From Kordia jejudonensis (lineage in GTDB: Bacteria > Bacteroidota > Bacteroidia > Flavobacteriales > Flavobacteriaceae): 64,000 nt of DNA. Location: NCBI RefSeq assembly GCF_001005315.1, contig NZ_LBMG01000005.1:62001-126000 (forward strand), written 5' to 3'. The notes below the pieces were generated by a model. That model was given only the letters and a program-made list of their open reading frames with translations. It was not told where the DNA came from and searched no databases. Every line of letters begins with the position of its first letter. Positions within the stretch are counted from its first letter, which is position 1. The translations under genes were made by a program, and so were the position numbers. Positions 54,116-62,386 of the stretch are shown here, piece by piece.

Positions 54116-54781
54116 ATGAACATAAAAATTGAAGAAAGCTGGAAATTTCACTTACAAGATGAGTTTGAAAAGCCATATTTTAAAGAGTTAATCAATTTTG
54201 TAAAATCTGAATACAGTAATCATACGTGTTTCCCTAAAGGAAAAGATATTTTTGCTGCATTTGATCATTGTCCGTTTCATCGGTTAAAAGTGGTTATTAT
54301 TGGTCAAGATCCGTATCATGGTGTTGGACAAGCTAATGGTTTGTGTTTTTCTGTAAATGATGGTGTTCCACATCCGCCATCGTTACAAAATATTTTTAAA
54401 GAGATTAAACGTGATATTGCCATTAATCCGCCAATAAGTGGAAATTTAGAACGCTGGGCAAAACAAGGTGTTTTGTTATTAAACGCAACTTTAACGGTTC
54501 GGGCACATGAAGCGGGAAGTCATCAACGAAAAGGTTGGGAAACGTTTACAGATGCAGTGATTAAAACAATTTCTGATAAAAAAGAAAACGTAGTGTTTTT
54601 ACTTTGGGGCGGTTATGCAAAGAAAAAAGGAGCAAAGGTCGATACGAGTAAACATTATGTGTTGACTTCTGGTCATCCGTCTCCATTGAGTGCCAATAGA
54701 GGTTTTTGGTTTGATAACAAGCATTTTAGCCGTTGTAACGATTATTTGGTAAGTAAACGTATTGAAGGTATTCGCTGGTAA
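54116..54781 (+). CDS. ung: Uracil-DNA glycosylase
   Basis: This family 1 enzyme removes uracil from DNA. The 221 residues show the water-activating loop GQDPYHGVGQANGLCF with catalytic D65. FSVNDGVPHPPSLQNIFKEI, LLLNATLTVRAHEAGSH and the minor-groove loop GHPSPLSANRGFW with its catalytic histidine follow. All active-site motifs are intact and the length is standard. It is divergent from mutS2 with about 95 bases between them and convergent with the lipoprotein gene that follows. Confidence 0.96.
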   Translation: MNIKIEESWKFHLQDEFEKPYFKELINFVKSEYSNHTCFPKGKDIFAAFDHCPFHRLKVVIIGQDPYHGVGQANGLCFSVNDGVPHPPSLQNIFKEIKRDIAINPPISGNLERWAKQGVLLLNATLTVRAHEAGSHQRKGWETFTDAVIKTISDKKENVVFLLWGGYAKKKGAKVDTSKHYVLTSGHPSPLSANRGFWFDNKHFSRCNDYLVSKRIEGIRW

Positions 54782-54801
54782 TTTCAGTACTTTTTGATTT
54801 T

Positions 54802-55176
54802 TTAGTCAGGAAGTAATCCCCAAATAGCTTCTGTTAGTACATATTTGCGACTAGATGTTTTTGACGATTGTCCATTTTTGTTTACTACAACTGGCAAATC
54901 AAACTTTTCAATAATGACACCTGTGACAATTACGGTTTTTCCATTATCGCCTTCAGCATTGTACTGAGCTGGCCAACTTTCTAATTTGTCAATCCATATA
55001 GAAGCGTTGTCATTGGTAATTACAAGTGCACCAAATTTTGTATTGGCTGCAGTTCCTTCTACAGTAATTCTTTTCCCAAGTAATTTACTGAAATCTCTAT
55101 CACTTGAAATATCTGTTTCAAGACTTGTAGAACAAGAAGTAAGAAGAACTAATAATACGATGAGTAGCTTTTTCAT
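54802..55176 (-). CDS. Putative lipoprotein, OB-like
   Basis: The 124-residue protein has a lipoprotein signal (MKKLLIVLLVLLTSCSTS, lipobox LTSC, C15). The mature domain reads LGKRITVEGTAANTKFGALV, IWIDKLESWPAQYNAE and GKTVIVTGVIIEKFDLPVVV, a strand order reminiscent of a small OB-fold. I assign no named family. It is convergent with ung and 20 bases from its stop. The gap upstream to 55379 contains the terminator of the next small gene. Confidence 0.65.
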   Translation of the reverse strand: MKKLLIVLLVLLTSCSTSLETDISSDRDFSKLLGKRITVEGTAANTKFGALVITNDNASIWIDKLESWPAQYNAEGDNGKTVIVTGVIIEKFDLPVVVNKNGQSSKTSSRKYVLTEAIWGLLPD

Positions 55177-55324
55177 TGTTTATAAAGTAGTTAGTTTGGC
55201 TATTGAATAAACTAAGATAGCTTTTTATAATCTTTTACACAACTTATGGCGAGTGAATTCGTTTTTTATTTCGGTCTAATATGTTTATTATTAGCTTTTT
55301 AAGGTAAATTTATAGCACTAAAAA

Positions 55325-55351
55325 AGGTTGCAACAATAACTGTTGCAACCT
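55325..55351 (-). terminator. Terminator of the 52-residue lipoprotein gene
   Basis: Eleven-bp perfect stem (AGGTTGCAACA at 55325-55335, TGTTGCAACCT at 55341-55351), five-base loop; on the minus strand it is followed by a T run. Confidence 0.88.
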
Positions 55352-55379
55352 GAAAGTATATATAATTGGATAGTTTTTC

Positions 55380-55538
55380 TTAGTAAACTTCTACACAAGA
55401 AGTGTCTTCAGCGGTCATGATGTAATTTTCTTTTGCATCGTCTGCGTCTGCGAAATTAACACCTTTACCCATACAGTTAGATCCACATGATGCTAATAAT
55501 AATCCTGCTGCTGCGATAAGTAATAATGATTTTTTCAT
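55380..55538 (-). CDS. Small lipoprotein, unknown
   Basis: The 52-residue protein MKKSLLLIAAAGLLLASCGS... has the lipobox LASC (C18). A second cysteine is close by (SNC, C22) and a third near the end (TSCVEV, C48), so a disulfide in a mature peptide of about 35 residues is possible. It is supported by the intact lipoprotein signal, a dedicated perfect hairpin terminator and a TACATTTG minus 7 box on the minus strand at 55627-55634. It resembles the gene at 34304 in style but not in the mature sequence. Function unknown. Confidence 0.75.
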   Translation of the reverse strand: MKKSLLLIAAAGLLLASCGSNCMGKGVNFADADDAKENYIMTAEDTSCVEVY

Positions 55539-55847
55539 AATGATAGTAGTTGTAATGTTAATAATCTGATAAATTGGTTTGTTTTAAGCCTGAAAGCAAT
55601 ATTTTGCCCTTATTACTTTCTGATAACAAATGTATAGTGTCGACCGTTAATCGAAACATTTAATCGTTTAGCTGTTTAAATTCTCGATAAATTACACAAA
55701 AACGCTCTTTTTTGACTATTCGCAGAGGGAAAATAACCATTCGTCGACACTTTCCCTCTTTTAAAAAGGGGAAAAAGCCCCTAAGAAAACAGGTAAATGT
55801 ACGTGTGTATTTTTTGTAGCTAATTTGGTTTTTACGATATATCGCAT
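55539..55847. other. Structured intergenic region
   Basis: No gene is seen. Contents: a minus-strand TACATTTG box (55627-55634); a 9-bp inverted pair AGTGTCGAC (55636-55644) and GTCGACACT (55743-55751), each containing a GTCGAC palindrome; a hairpin AGAGGGAAA (55724-55732) with TTTCCCTCT (55751-55759) followed by Ts; and a short GGGG-AAAAAG-CCCC hairpin near 55768-55781. The last two look like a dispersed intergenic repeat element. Confidence 0.5.
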
Positions 55848-55878
55848 AAAAAAAGCGAACTTTTCAGCTCGCTTTTTT
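55848..55878 (-). terminator. Terminator of the SUI1-DUF1835-phosphorylase operon
   Basis: Stem AAAAAAGCGA / TCGCTTTTTT around a ten-base loop, three bases past the stop of the last gene, with a T run on the minus strand. Confidence 0.8.
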
Positions 55879-55880
55879 AC

Positions 55881-56735
55881 TTATAGTATTTTGTGTGTCA
55901 GATCATTATAGTCCCATTTTTCAGGAATTATATCTAGACTGAGTAGTTTGTCTTGTACATTGGCAATGGTTTCTTCATCAATGATTTCTTGACTCCATTC
56001 GGTTAACGACAACCATTTTTGCACATCATCTAGTTGTTGTTCGTAGCGCACGGCAATCTGTTCGTCGATGTTTGGAATTTGTTTAAAATCACGTGTCATA
56101 GTATTTATAATACGTAATATTGCTTTCACAGTTGCTTCATCTTCTTGCAATAATTCATTTCGAACTGCAATGACAAAACACGGCCACGGTGTTGGACAAT
56201 CGTCAATTCTTCTGAAAATTCCTTGATCTACTAATGGTTTTGTCGTGAAATGTTCCCACATGAAGTAATCGCCTTTTCCTTTGTTTAAACCATTAATAGC
56301 TCCTTCTAAATTGTTAATGACTTCAAATCCAAGCGTGTCTGTGTCCCAATTGTTATTTTCAGCATTTATATACGCCATTAAATGTGAACCAGAACCGTAA
56401 CGACTGATGGCAGCATTTGTACCTTCTAAATCGTCTATGGTTTCATATTTTGAATCGGCTGCAACGTGAATTCCCCAAATTAATGGCGATTGCACAAACG
56501 TTTGTACAATTTTGGAAGGATTTCCATCAATAATATCTTTGATGATTCCTTCGGTAAGAATCACCGCAATATCAATTTTTTCATTTCGAAGTGCTTTGCA
56601 CATAGCGCCAGTTCCACCTGGATAATCTTTCCAGCGCAAGCTGATTCCTTCTTTTTCGTAGGCACGTTCTTTTAGTGTTAGATACCAAGCGAGGTTAAAG
56701 TGCTCAGGTACGCCACCGATATTTATTTTTTTCAT
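55881..56735 (-). CDS. Leaderless substrate-binding-protein-like protein (NMT1/THI5-like)
   Basis: The 284-residue protein has a type 2 periplasmic-binding fold: KINIGGVPEHFNLAWYLTLK, KEGISLRWKDYPGGTGAMCK, KIDIAVILTEGIIKDIIDG, WGIHVAADSKYETIDDLEGT, KGDYFMWEHFTTKPL. It resembles ABC-type solute-binding proteins for sulfonates or pyrimidines and THI5/NMT1 proteins. It lacks any signal peptide or lipobox, so it should be cytosolic. There is no ABC permease or ATPase nearby. The start overlaps the phosphorylase stop by four bases, so it is translationally coupled. It could be an enzyme or a ligand-binding regulator rather than a transporter part. Confidence 0.72.
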   Translation of the reverse strand: MKKINIGGVPEHFNLAWYLTLKERAYEKEGISLRWKDYPGGTGAMCKALRNEKIDIAVILTEGIIKDIIDGNPSKIVQTFVQSPLIWGIHVAADSKYETIDDLEGTNAAISRYGSGSHLMAYINAENNNWDTDTLGFEVINNLEGAINGLNKGKGDYFMWEHFTTKPLVDQGIFRRIDDCPTPWPCFVIAVRNELLQEDEATVKAILRIINTMTRDFKQIPNIDEQIAVRYEQQLDDVQKWLSLTEWSQEIIDEETIANVQDKLLSLDIIPEKWDYNDLTHKIL

Positions 56736-57619
56736 TTGAGGCTTTTGTGTGATACTAATTTTTCTAAAGTATATTGAATTAATTGATCTACCGTTTGTTT
56801 TGGTGTGTTACTGAATTGTCCTAAAGGTCTGTTTGCAATGATGGCATTCATCGAAATAGCGCGATGTCCTAATAAACTTGCCAAACCATAAATACCAGCG
56901 GTTTCCATTTCTAAGTTGGTCAATTTTTTTCCTTCGTAATTAAAAGAAGCTAATTTGTCATTCAAATCTTCATCTTGCACATTTAAGCGTATTTTACGAC
57001 TTTGCGGCCCGTAAAATCCAACATTTGTCGCTGTAAATCCTAAAACGGTTTTATCAGACGCAATTTGATCAACTAAATCTTTGTCAGCCTTTACCACATA
57101 TGGCATTGATTTTTTTACAAACCAATCAGCATGTTTTACAAAAGCTTCGGCAATTGCTGTATGTTGTACATGTTCACTGTCGTAAAAGTGGAGTAGACTG
57201 TCAAATCCGACCGCATATTCACTGATTAAAAAGCTGTCCGTCGGAATATTTTCTTGAATAGAACCAGATGTTCCAATCCGAATAATATCTAACTGTTGGT
57301 GTGTGTTTTTTACTTGTCGCGTGTTGAAATCAACATTCACTAGCGCATCCAATTCATTGAATACAATATCTATATTATCAGTGCCAATTCCTGTAGAAAT
57401 TACCGTGATCCGTTTTCCTTTGTAGGTTCCTGTGTGTGTGACAAATTCACGTTTTCCTTTTTGAACTTCGATCGTATCAAAGTATTTACTAACGGAAGAA
57501 ACCCTGTCAGGATCGCCTACTGTAATGATCGTTGTAGCAATATCTTCTGGAAGAATATTTAAGTGATAGATACTTCCATCAGGATTTAAAATTAACTCTG
57601 ATTCGCCTATTCTATTCAT
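56732..57619 (-). CDS. Nucleoside phosphorylase (uridine phosphorylase-like)
   Basis: The 295-residue protein is of the PNP/UDP family: TIITVGDPDRVSSVSKYFD (phosphate site), VTHTGTYKGKRITVISTGIG, IIRIGTSGSIQENIPTDSFL and the nucleoside-binding TNLEMETAGIYGLASLLGHR, where M-E and E contact ribose. It would split a nucleoside with phosphate into base and ribose-1-phosphate; uridine is the likeliest substrate but purines are possible. It overlaps the DUF1835 gene by eight bases and the binding-protein gene by four, indicating tight co-expression. Confidence 0.85.
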   Translation of the reverse strand: MNRIGESELILNPDGSIYHLNILPEDIATTIITVGDPDRVSSVSKYFDTIEVQKGKREFVTHTGTYKGKRITVISTGIGTDNIDIVFNELDALVNVDFNTRQVKNTHQQLDIIRIGTSGSIQENIPTDSFLISEYAVGFDSLLHFYDSEHVQHTAIAEAFVKHADWFVKKSMPYVVKADKDLVDQIASDKTVLGFTATNVGFYGPQSRKIRLNVQDEDLNDKLASFNYEGKKLTNLEMETAGIYGLASLLGHRAISMNAIIANRPLGQFSNTPKQTVDQLIQYTLEKLVSHKSLK

Positions 57620-58541
57620 GTTTTGTCAATATTTGTAGTGAAGGATGATAGCAAAATTCATATTTTTTGCAACCACCAAAAGTAGTGCCATCGGAAACTT
57701 CTTCATAAAAACTTCGGATACTTTCCAATGCTAAATGTCCTTTTCTGTTTAAGACGAGTTGTTCGTTTTGTGTTTCAAAAAAGATGGCTAATTTGTCTAT
57801 TATTTTTTTTATTTGTAAATCGCCAAAACCATAGAATCCTTGGTATTGCAACGCATATCCAGTAAGATGATGAACGTCGTTTACTTTTTCTTTGTGAATG
57901 ATATTTAAAATATTAGTTTCCAGTCTGCTCAATCCATTTGTGATGTCTGGAAAACGTTTCAAATGCGCACTTATACAATTAGAAAGGTATGGAAACGAAG
58001 ACGAATCCGTTACAAATTCTTTAAAATAGGTGTGATCGTCAGCACAATACAAACGCCATAACTCATTCGCTAACATGATATCGTCATTTGTGAGCAAAAT
58101 TTTGTCGTCGTAATGTTGTTGTAATTGTTTGTCTGTTAATTCTCCCAATCCTTTTAAATTGGCTTCGTGTTCAATCCAGCCGCTACAGACTAAATATATT
58201 GGAGTGTCTAACTTTTGTTTTTTTAGATGACTTAATGCTGCCATCATGTTGATGTGACAAAACAAATCGTATTCAAACCATAATACAATAGATGTATACG
58301 TGTTGTATGCTGTTTCTAGTAAAGGCGTTAGAAATGAATCTACATAGGTTTTTTCCGTTGCACTAAATTTTTCCAAGTAGGAGACACGCGCAGTTTTAAA
58401 TTCTTCCGAATCTAAATGAAATACCGTTTTTCCTTCGCATAGCATTTCGCGCCAAACCAACTGATCGTCGTTAATTCCTAAGGTGTGCAATCGTGATACT
58501 AAACTATCGCCATTTACTATATGTAGTATTTTATCCTCCAT
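57612..58541 (-). CDS. DUF1835 domain protein
   Basis: The 309-residue cytosolic protein starts with the DUF1835 signature ILHIVNGDSLVSRLHTLGI, then QLVWREMLCEGKTVFH and SIVLWFEYDLFCHINMMAAL. The C-terminal ~100 residues form a winged-helix-like region (GLSRLETNILNIIHKEKVND, YALQYQGFYGFGDLQIKKII). The first part has a Rossmann-like pattern but no known activity. Its ATG follows the SUI1 stop without a gap, and its stop overlaps the phosphorylase gene. A DNA-binding or regulatory role for the C terminus is inference. Confidence 0.78.
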   Translation of the reverse strand: MEDKILHIVNGDSLVSRLHTLGINDDQLVWREMLCEGKTVFHLDSEEFKTARVSYLEKFSATEKTYVDSFLTPLLETAYNTYTSIVLWFEYDLFCHINMMAALSHLKKQKLDTPIYLVCSGWIEHEANLKGLGELTDKQLQQHYDDKILLTNDDIMLANELWRLYCADDHTYFKEFVTDSSSFPYLSNCISAHLKRFPDITNGLSRLETNILNIIHKEKVNDVHHLTGYALQYQGFYGFGDLQIKKIIDKLAIFFETQNEQLVLNRKGHLALESIRSFYEEVSDGTTFGGCKKYEFCYHPSLQILTKHE

Positions 58542-58892
58542 TTATCCTCCAACACGTTTTACATTGTATCCTTCTTTTTGCAGTATTTGAATGATTTTAT
58601 CACGATAGTTTCCTTGAATGATGATTTCATTGTCTTTTACGCTTCCACCAACGCCACATTTTACTTTTAAGAGTTTTGCTAATGCTTTTAAGTCATCTTC
58701 TAACCCTACAAAACCTCTGACAACCGTTACAATTTTTCCGCCACGACCTTTGTTACTAAAGTGTGCTTCTAGTTGTTGTTTTTTTGGCGCGAGTGTTTCT
58801 TCAATAGTGTCATTTTCGAGTTCAAAATCATCATTAGTAGAAAATACAAATCCTCCTAAATCTTCTAAACTATTCATTTTTTTCTTTCCCAT
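58542..58892 (-). CDS. SUI1/YciH-family translation factor-like protein
   Basis: The 116-residue protein has an acidic N-terminal tail (~45 residues). The SUI1/eIF1 fold follows: KGRGGKIVTVVRGFVGLEDD, LAKLLKVKCGVGGSVKDNEI and IIQGNYRDKIIQILQKEGYN. KCGVGGSVKD is the hallmark of YciH-type proteins, which modulate initiation fidelity. It is first in the four-gene minus-strand operon and directly abuts the DUF1835 gene. Functional connection to the phosphorylase is unclear. Confidence 0.9.
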   Translation of the reverse strand: MGKKKMNSLEDLGGFVFSTNDDFELENDTIEETLAPKKQQLEAHFSNKGRGGKIVTVVRGFVGLEDDLKALAKLLKVKCGVGGSVKDNEIIIQGNYRDKIIQILQKEGYNVKRVGG

Positions 58893-59046
58893 GTATGCAA
58901 ATACTTGTAGTTCGTTTGTAATATTAAATATACATAATTAGTAAATAGGGGAGCTTATATTTATGCGTTAAAACAAGTAAGAGATTGTCTGAAAAATTAT
59001 AATAATGCCTTTCCGAATCTGTTTCAGATGCTCATTGAACTGATTT

Positions 59047-59148
59047 TCAATTGTTATGAGAAACCAAATCAAGTTTGACTTGACGTACATTTAATTTTTC
59101 AGAAACCTCTTTTTGTGTTATTTCAGGATCTTTCTTTTTACTTTTTAA
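59047..59148 (-). pseudogene. Possible helix-turn-helix gene remnant
   Basis: A 33-codon frame reads KKKDPEITQKEVSEKLNVRQ followed by VKLDLVSHNN and a stop. PEITQKEVSEKLNV is the typical first helix pair of a winged helix-turn-helix. There is no start codon and the frame overlaps the end of the oxygenase gene, so it is at best a decayed fragment. The rest of the 58893-59137 gap shows nothing else I can support. Confidence 0.3.
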
Positions 59149-60088
59149 TTAAACCCAATTCAATCAAACGTTCGTTTAGAAATTGTCCTGCGGTAATATC
59201 TGCAAATTTCTTAGGATTGTCTTCATCAATACAATTTTCTAAACAATCTAACGGCATTTCGCTAATAGGATGCATAAAGAATGGTATTGAATAACGTGAA
59301 CTTCCCCAAAGTTCTTTTGGCGGATTTACCACACGATGAATTGTTGATTTTAATTTATTGTTACTGTGACGCGACAACATATCTCCAACATTGATCACTA
59401 ATTCGTCTGGCTCAGCAATGGCATCTAACCATTCGCCGTCATGACGTTGCACTTGCAATCCTTTTCCATGCGATCCCATTAATAAAGTAATTAAGTTGAT
59501 GTCTCCATGCGCAGCAGCTCTCACTGCATTTTTTGGTTCGCTAGTAATTGGTGGATAGTGTATTGGACGTAAAATACTGTTTCCGTTTTTGATAAATTTG
59601 TCAAAGTAAAATTCATCCAATCCTAAGTAAATAGCCAAAGCTCTTAATACGTAAACACCTGTTTTTTCAAGCATTTTGTACGTTTCTTCCCCTACTTTAT
59701 TGAACTCAGGAAGTTCTTCAACTAAGACATTATCAGGATATTCTGCTTTTAAAGCATCATTGTCTTCTACGTATTGTCCAAAGTGCCAAAATTCTTTTAA
59801 ATCTCCTACTTTTCGTCCTTTGGCGCTTTCTTTTCCAAATGAGACATATCCACGTTGTCCGCCAATGCCTTCAATTTCATATTTATGTTTTGTTTCTACA
59901 GGTAACGAAAAGAAGTTTTTAATTTCCCCATATAAATTGTCTACCAATTCATCACTTAAAAAATGACCTTTTAAAGCAACAAAACCAATATCTTCATAGG
60001 CTTTCCCTATTTCATCTACAAATTTTTGTTTTCTAGCAGGATCATCGGATAAGAAATCGTGAAGATTTACACTTGGAATATTTTTCAT
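59138..60088 (-). CDS. Isopenicillin-N-synthase-like 2OG-Fe(II) oxygenase
   Basis: The 316-residue soluble enzyme has an N-terminal DIOX_N domain (IPSVNLHDFLSDDPARKQKF, YEDIGFVALKGHFL). The double-stranded beta-helix carries the iron ligands H-x-D in AAAHGDINLITLLMG (near residue 190) and the distal His in STIHRVVNP. The 2-oxoglutarate-binding R-x-S is in SSRYSIPFFMHP. All catalytic positions are intact. Family members hydroxylate or cyclise small molecules in both primary and secondary metabolism; the substrate is unknown. It is monocistronic and divergent from the E1 gene. Confidence 0.87.
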   Translation of the reverse strand: MKNIPSVNLHDFLSDDPARKQKFVDEIGKAYEDIGFVALKGHFLSDELVDNLYGEIKNFFSLPVETKHKYEIEGIGGQRGYVSFGKESAKGRKVGDLKEFWHFGQYVEDNDALKAEYPDNVLVEELPEFNKVGEETYKMLEKTGVYVLRALAIYLGLDEFYFDKFIKNGNSILRPIHYPPITSEPKNAVRAAAHGDINLITLLMGSHGKGLQVQRHDGEWLDAIAEPDELVINVGDMLSRHSNNKLKSTIHRVVNPPKELWGSSRYSIPFFMHPISEMPLDCLENCIDEDNPKKFADITAGQFLNERLIELGLIKK

Positions 60089-60162
60089 GTAATTCAGGTT
60101 TTTAATATTTGTAAAACATATAAGCTGTCAAAAACGGAAACAATCGTGATTTTAGTAAAACC

Positions 60163-60251
60163 AATTGTTAATAACTTTATAGCCTTTCATAGCTTATAGA
60201 TACAAATGTAGCTAAAAATATACGGTTGAAAAAAGAGAGTTATTAACAATT
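60163..60251. promoter_or_regulatory. Spaced 14-bp inverted repeat around a minus 7 box
   Basis: AATTGTTAATAACT (60163-60176) and AGTTATTAACAATT (60238-60251) are perfect reverse complements 61 bases apart. Between them, on the minus strand, TACATTTG (60203-60210) matches the minus 7 consensus for the oxygenase gene. The arms could be a pair of operator sites that bend or loop the promoter DNA. Confidence 0.45.
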
Positions 60252-60352
60252 ATGAAAATTCTTAAAATGTATTTTGATGAACCGTTTTTTTTGATGATTT
60301 TTGATATTACAATTTAACCAGCTTTTTTAAGGAAGCAACCAGATAAAACTTC

Positions 60353-62329
60353 ATGTTATATAAAAAAGGGAATTTGACCAGTGGTACATTGGTTTCATTA
60401 TATAAAAAAATGCTCAAACCGCGAATGATAGAAGAGAAGATGTTAATTCTTCTTCGTCAGGGGAAAATTTCAAAATGGTTTGGCGGAATTGGGCAAGAAG
60501 CCATTGCCGTTGGTGTTACAGCTGCATTGACCAAAGACGAATACATACTACCAATGCACCGTAATTTGGGTGTGTTTACCACACGAGAAATTCCATTATA
60601 TCGTTTGTTTTCACAATGGCAAGGAAAAGCCAATGGTTTTACAAAAGGACGCGATCGTAGTTTTCATTTTGGAACGCAAGAGTTTAATATTGTAGGAATG
60701 ATTTCGCATTTAGGACCGCAAATGGGCGTTGCTAGCGGAATTGCTTTGGCGAATAAATTGAAAGCTAATAAGCATGCCTGCGCCGTTTTTACAGGTGAAG
60801 GCGGAACAAGTGAAGGAGATTTTCATGAAGCGCTAAACGTTGCGTCTGTGTGGAGTTTGCCTGTGTTATTTTGTATCGAAAATAACGGTTATGGACTTTC
60901 CACACCAACTTCTGAGCAATATTTTTGTGAACATTTGGCGGATAGAGCAAAAGGCTACGGAATGGAATCGCATATTATTGATGGAAATAATATTTTAGAA
61001 GTATACACGACCGTTTCTGAATTGGCTGAAAGTATCAGAGAAAACCCAAGACCTATTTTATTGGAGTTTAAAACCTTTAGAATGCGCGGACATGAAGAAG
61101 CAAGCGGTACTAAATATGTTCCTGATGAATTAATGGAAGCATGGGCAAAGAAAGATCCGATCGATACATTTCGTAATTATTTAATTTTTGAAGGTTTGTT
61201 AACGTCACAGATTGATGATGTTTTCAAAAAAGAAATTAGTAACGAAATCAATGAACATTTGCAAAAAGCTTTTGATGAAGACAAGATTTCTTCCACTAAA
61301 AGTAACGAATTAAGTGATGTTTTTCAAGACGCTACATATCAGGAAGTTGAAAAAAATGAAACAACTGAAAACATACGTTTTGTAGATGCGGTTTCTCAAG
61401 GTTTGAAACAATCCATGGAACAACATGATGATTTAATTATCATGGGACAAGATATTGCTGAATACGGCGGCGTTTTTAAAATTACAGATAAATTTATAGA
61501 TCAGTTTGGGAAAGATCGTGTGCGGAATACACCAATTTGTGAATCTGCAATAGTTTCCATGGCATACGGCGTTTCTGTAAACGGAATGAAAGCTGTGATG
61601 GAGATGCAATTTGCGGATTTTGTATCAAGTGGATTCAATCCGATTGTGAATTTACTAGCAAAATCCCACTATCGCTGGAATCAACATGCAGACGTTGTAA
61701 TTCGAATGCCTTGTGGCGCAGGTGTTGGCGCTGGACCTTTTCATTCACAAACCAATGAAGCTTGGTTTACCAAAACACCAGGTTTAAAAGTTGTATATCC
61801 AGCTTTTCCTGCAGATGCAAAAGGTTTGTTAGCAACTGCTATTAATGACCCGAATCCTGTATTATTCTTTGAACATAAAGCGTTGTATAGAAGCGTGTAT
61901 CAAGATGTTCCGACGGATTATTACACCTTGCCATTAGGAAAAGCTTCCTTATTGAAAGAAGGAAATGATATTACGATAATTACCTACGGAGCTGCTGTAC
62001 ATTGGGCATTAGATACTTTAGAGAAGAATCCTGATATTTCTGCCGATTTGATCGATTTACGTTCGTTGCAACCGTTAGATACGGAAGCTATTTATACTTC
62101 TGTACAGAAAACAGGAAAAGCCATTATTTTACAAGAAGATTCGCTATTTGGCAGTATTTCTAGTGATATTTCGGCCATGATTATGGAAAATTGTTTTGAA
62201 TATCTTGACGGACCTGTAAAACGTTTGGCAAGTATGGAAACTCCAATTCCTTTTGATCAAGGTTTAGAACAGCAATATTTAGCTAAAAACGAGTTTGAAG
62301 AGGCATTAAAAGAAGTTTTGGCGTATTAG
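60353..62329 (+). CDS. 2-oxoacid dehydrogenase E1, fused alpha and beta subunits
   Basis: The 658-residue fusion contains the thiamine-diphosphate E1 alpha part (~1-310). Visible there are RQGKISKWFGGIGQEAIAVG, the ISHLGPQMGVASGIALA stretch and the TPP motif GEGGTSEGDFHEALNVASVW ending in ENNGYGLS. The E1 beta part (~345-658) has IMGQDIAEYGGVFKITDKF, NTPICESAIVSMAYGVSVNG, EMQFADFVSSGFNPIVN and PCGAGVGAGPFHSQTNEAWF. The first TPP glycine pair is GEG rather than GDG, keeping an acidic Mg ligand. Branched-chain oxoacid (2-oxoisovalerate) dehydrogenase is the best match; E2 and E3 are not here. Confidence 0.88.
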   Translation: MLYKKGNLTSGTLVSLYKKMLKPRMIEEKMLILLRQGKISKWFGGIGQEAIAVGVTAALTKDEYILPMHRNLGVFTTREIPLYRLFSQWQGKANGFTKGRDRSFHFGTQEFNIVGMISHLGPQMGVASGIALANKLKANKHACAVFTGEGGTSEGDFHEALNVASVWSLPVLFCIENNGYGLSTPTSEQYFCEHLADRAKGYGMESHIIDGNNILEVYTTVSELAESIRENPRPILLEFKTFRMRGHEEASGTKYVPDELMEAWAKKDPIDTFRNYLIFEGLLTSQIDDVFKKEISNEINEHLQKAFDEDKISSTKSNELSDVFQDATYQEVEKNETTENIRFVDAVSQGLKQSMEQHDDLIIMGQDIAEYGGVFKITDKFIDQFGKDRVRNTPICESAIVSMAYGVSVNGMKAVMEMQFADFVSSGFNPIVNLLAKSHYRWNQHADVVIRMPCGAGVGAGPFHSQTNEAWFTKTPGLKVVYPAFPADAKGLLATAINDPNPVLFFEHKALYRSVYQDVPTDYYTLPLGKASLLKEGNDITIITYGAAVHWALDTLEKNPDISADLIDLRSLQPLDTEAIYTSVQKTGKAIILQEDSLFGSISSDISAMIMENCFEYLDGPVKRLASMETPIPFDQGLEQQYLAKNEFEEALKEVLAY

Positions 62330-62345
62330 GTTCGCTTTTGCGCAC

Positions 62346-62386
62346 GATTCAAAAATTCAAAGATTCAAGGATTCAAGAATTTAAAG
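62346..62386. repeat. ATTCAARRA short tandem repeats
   Basis: About four imperfect copies of a nine-base unit (GATTCAAAR) lie after the E1 gene. The rest of the 62330-62544 gap shows no gene or clear terminator. Confidence 0.55.
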
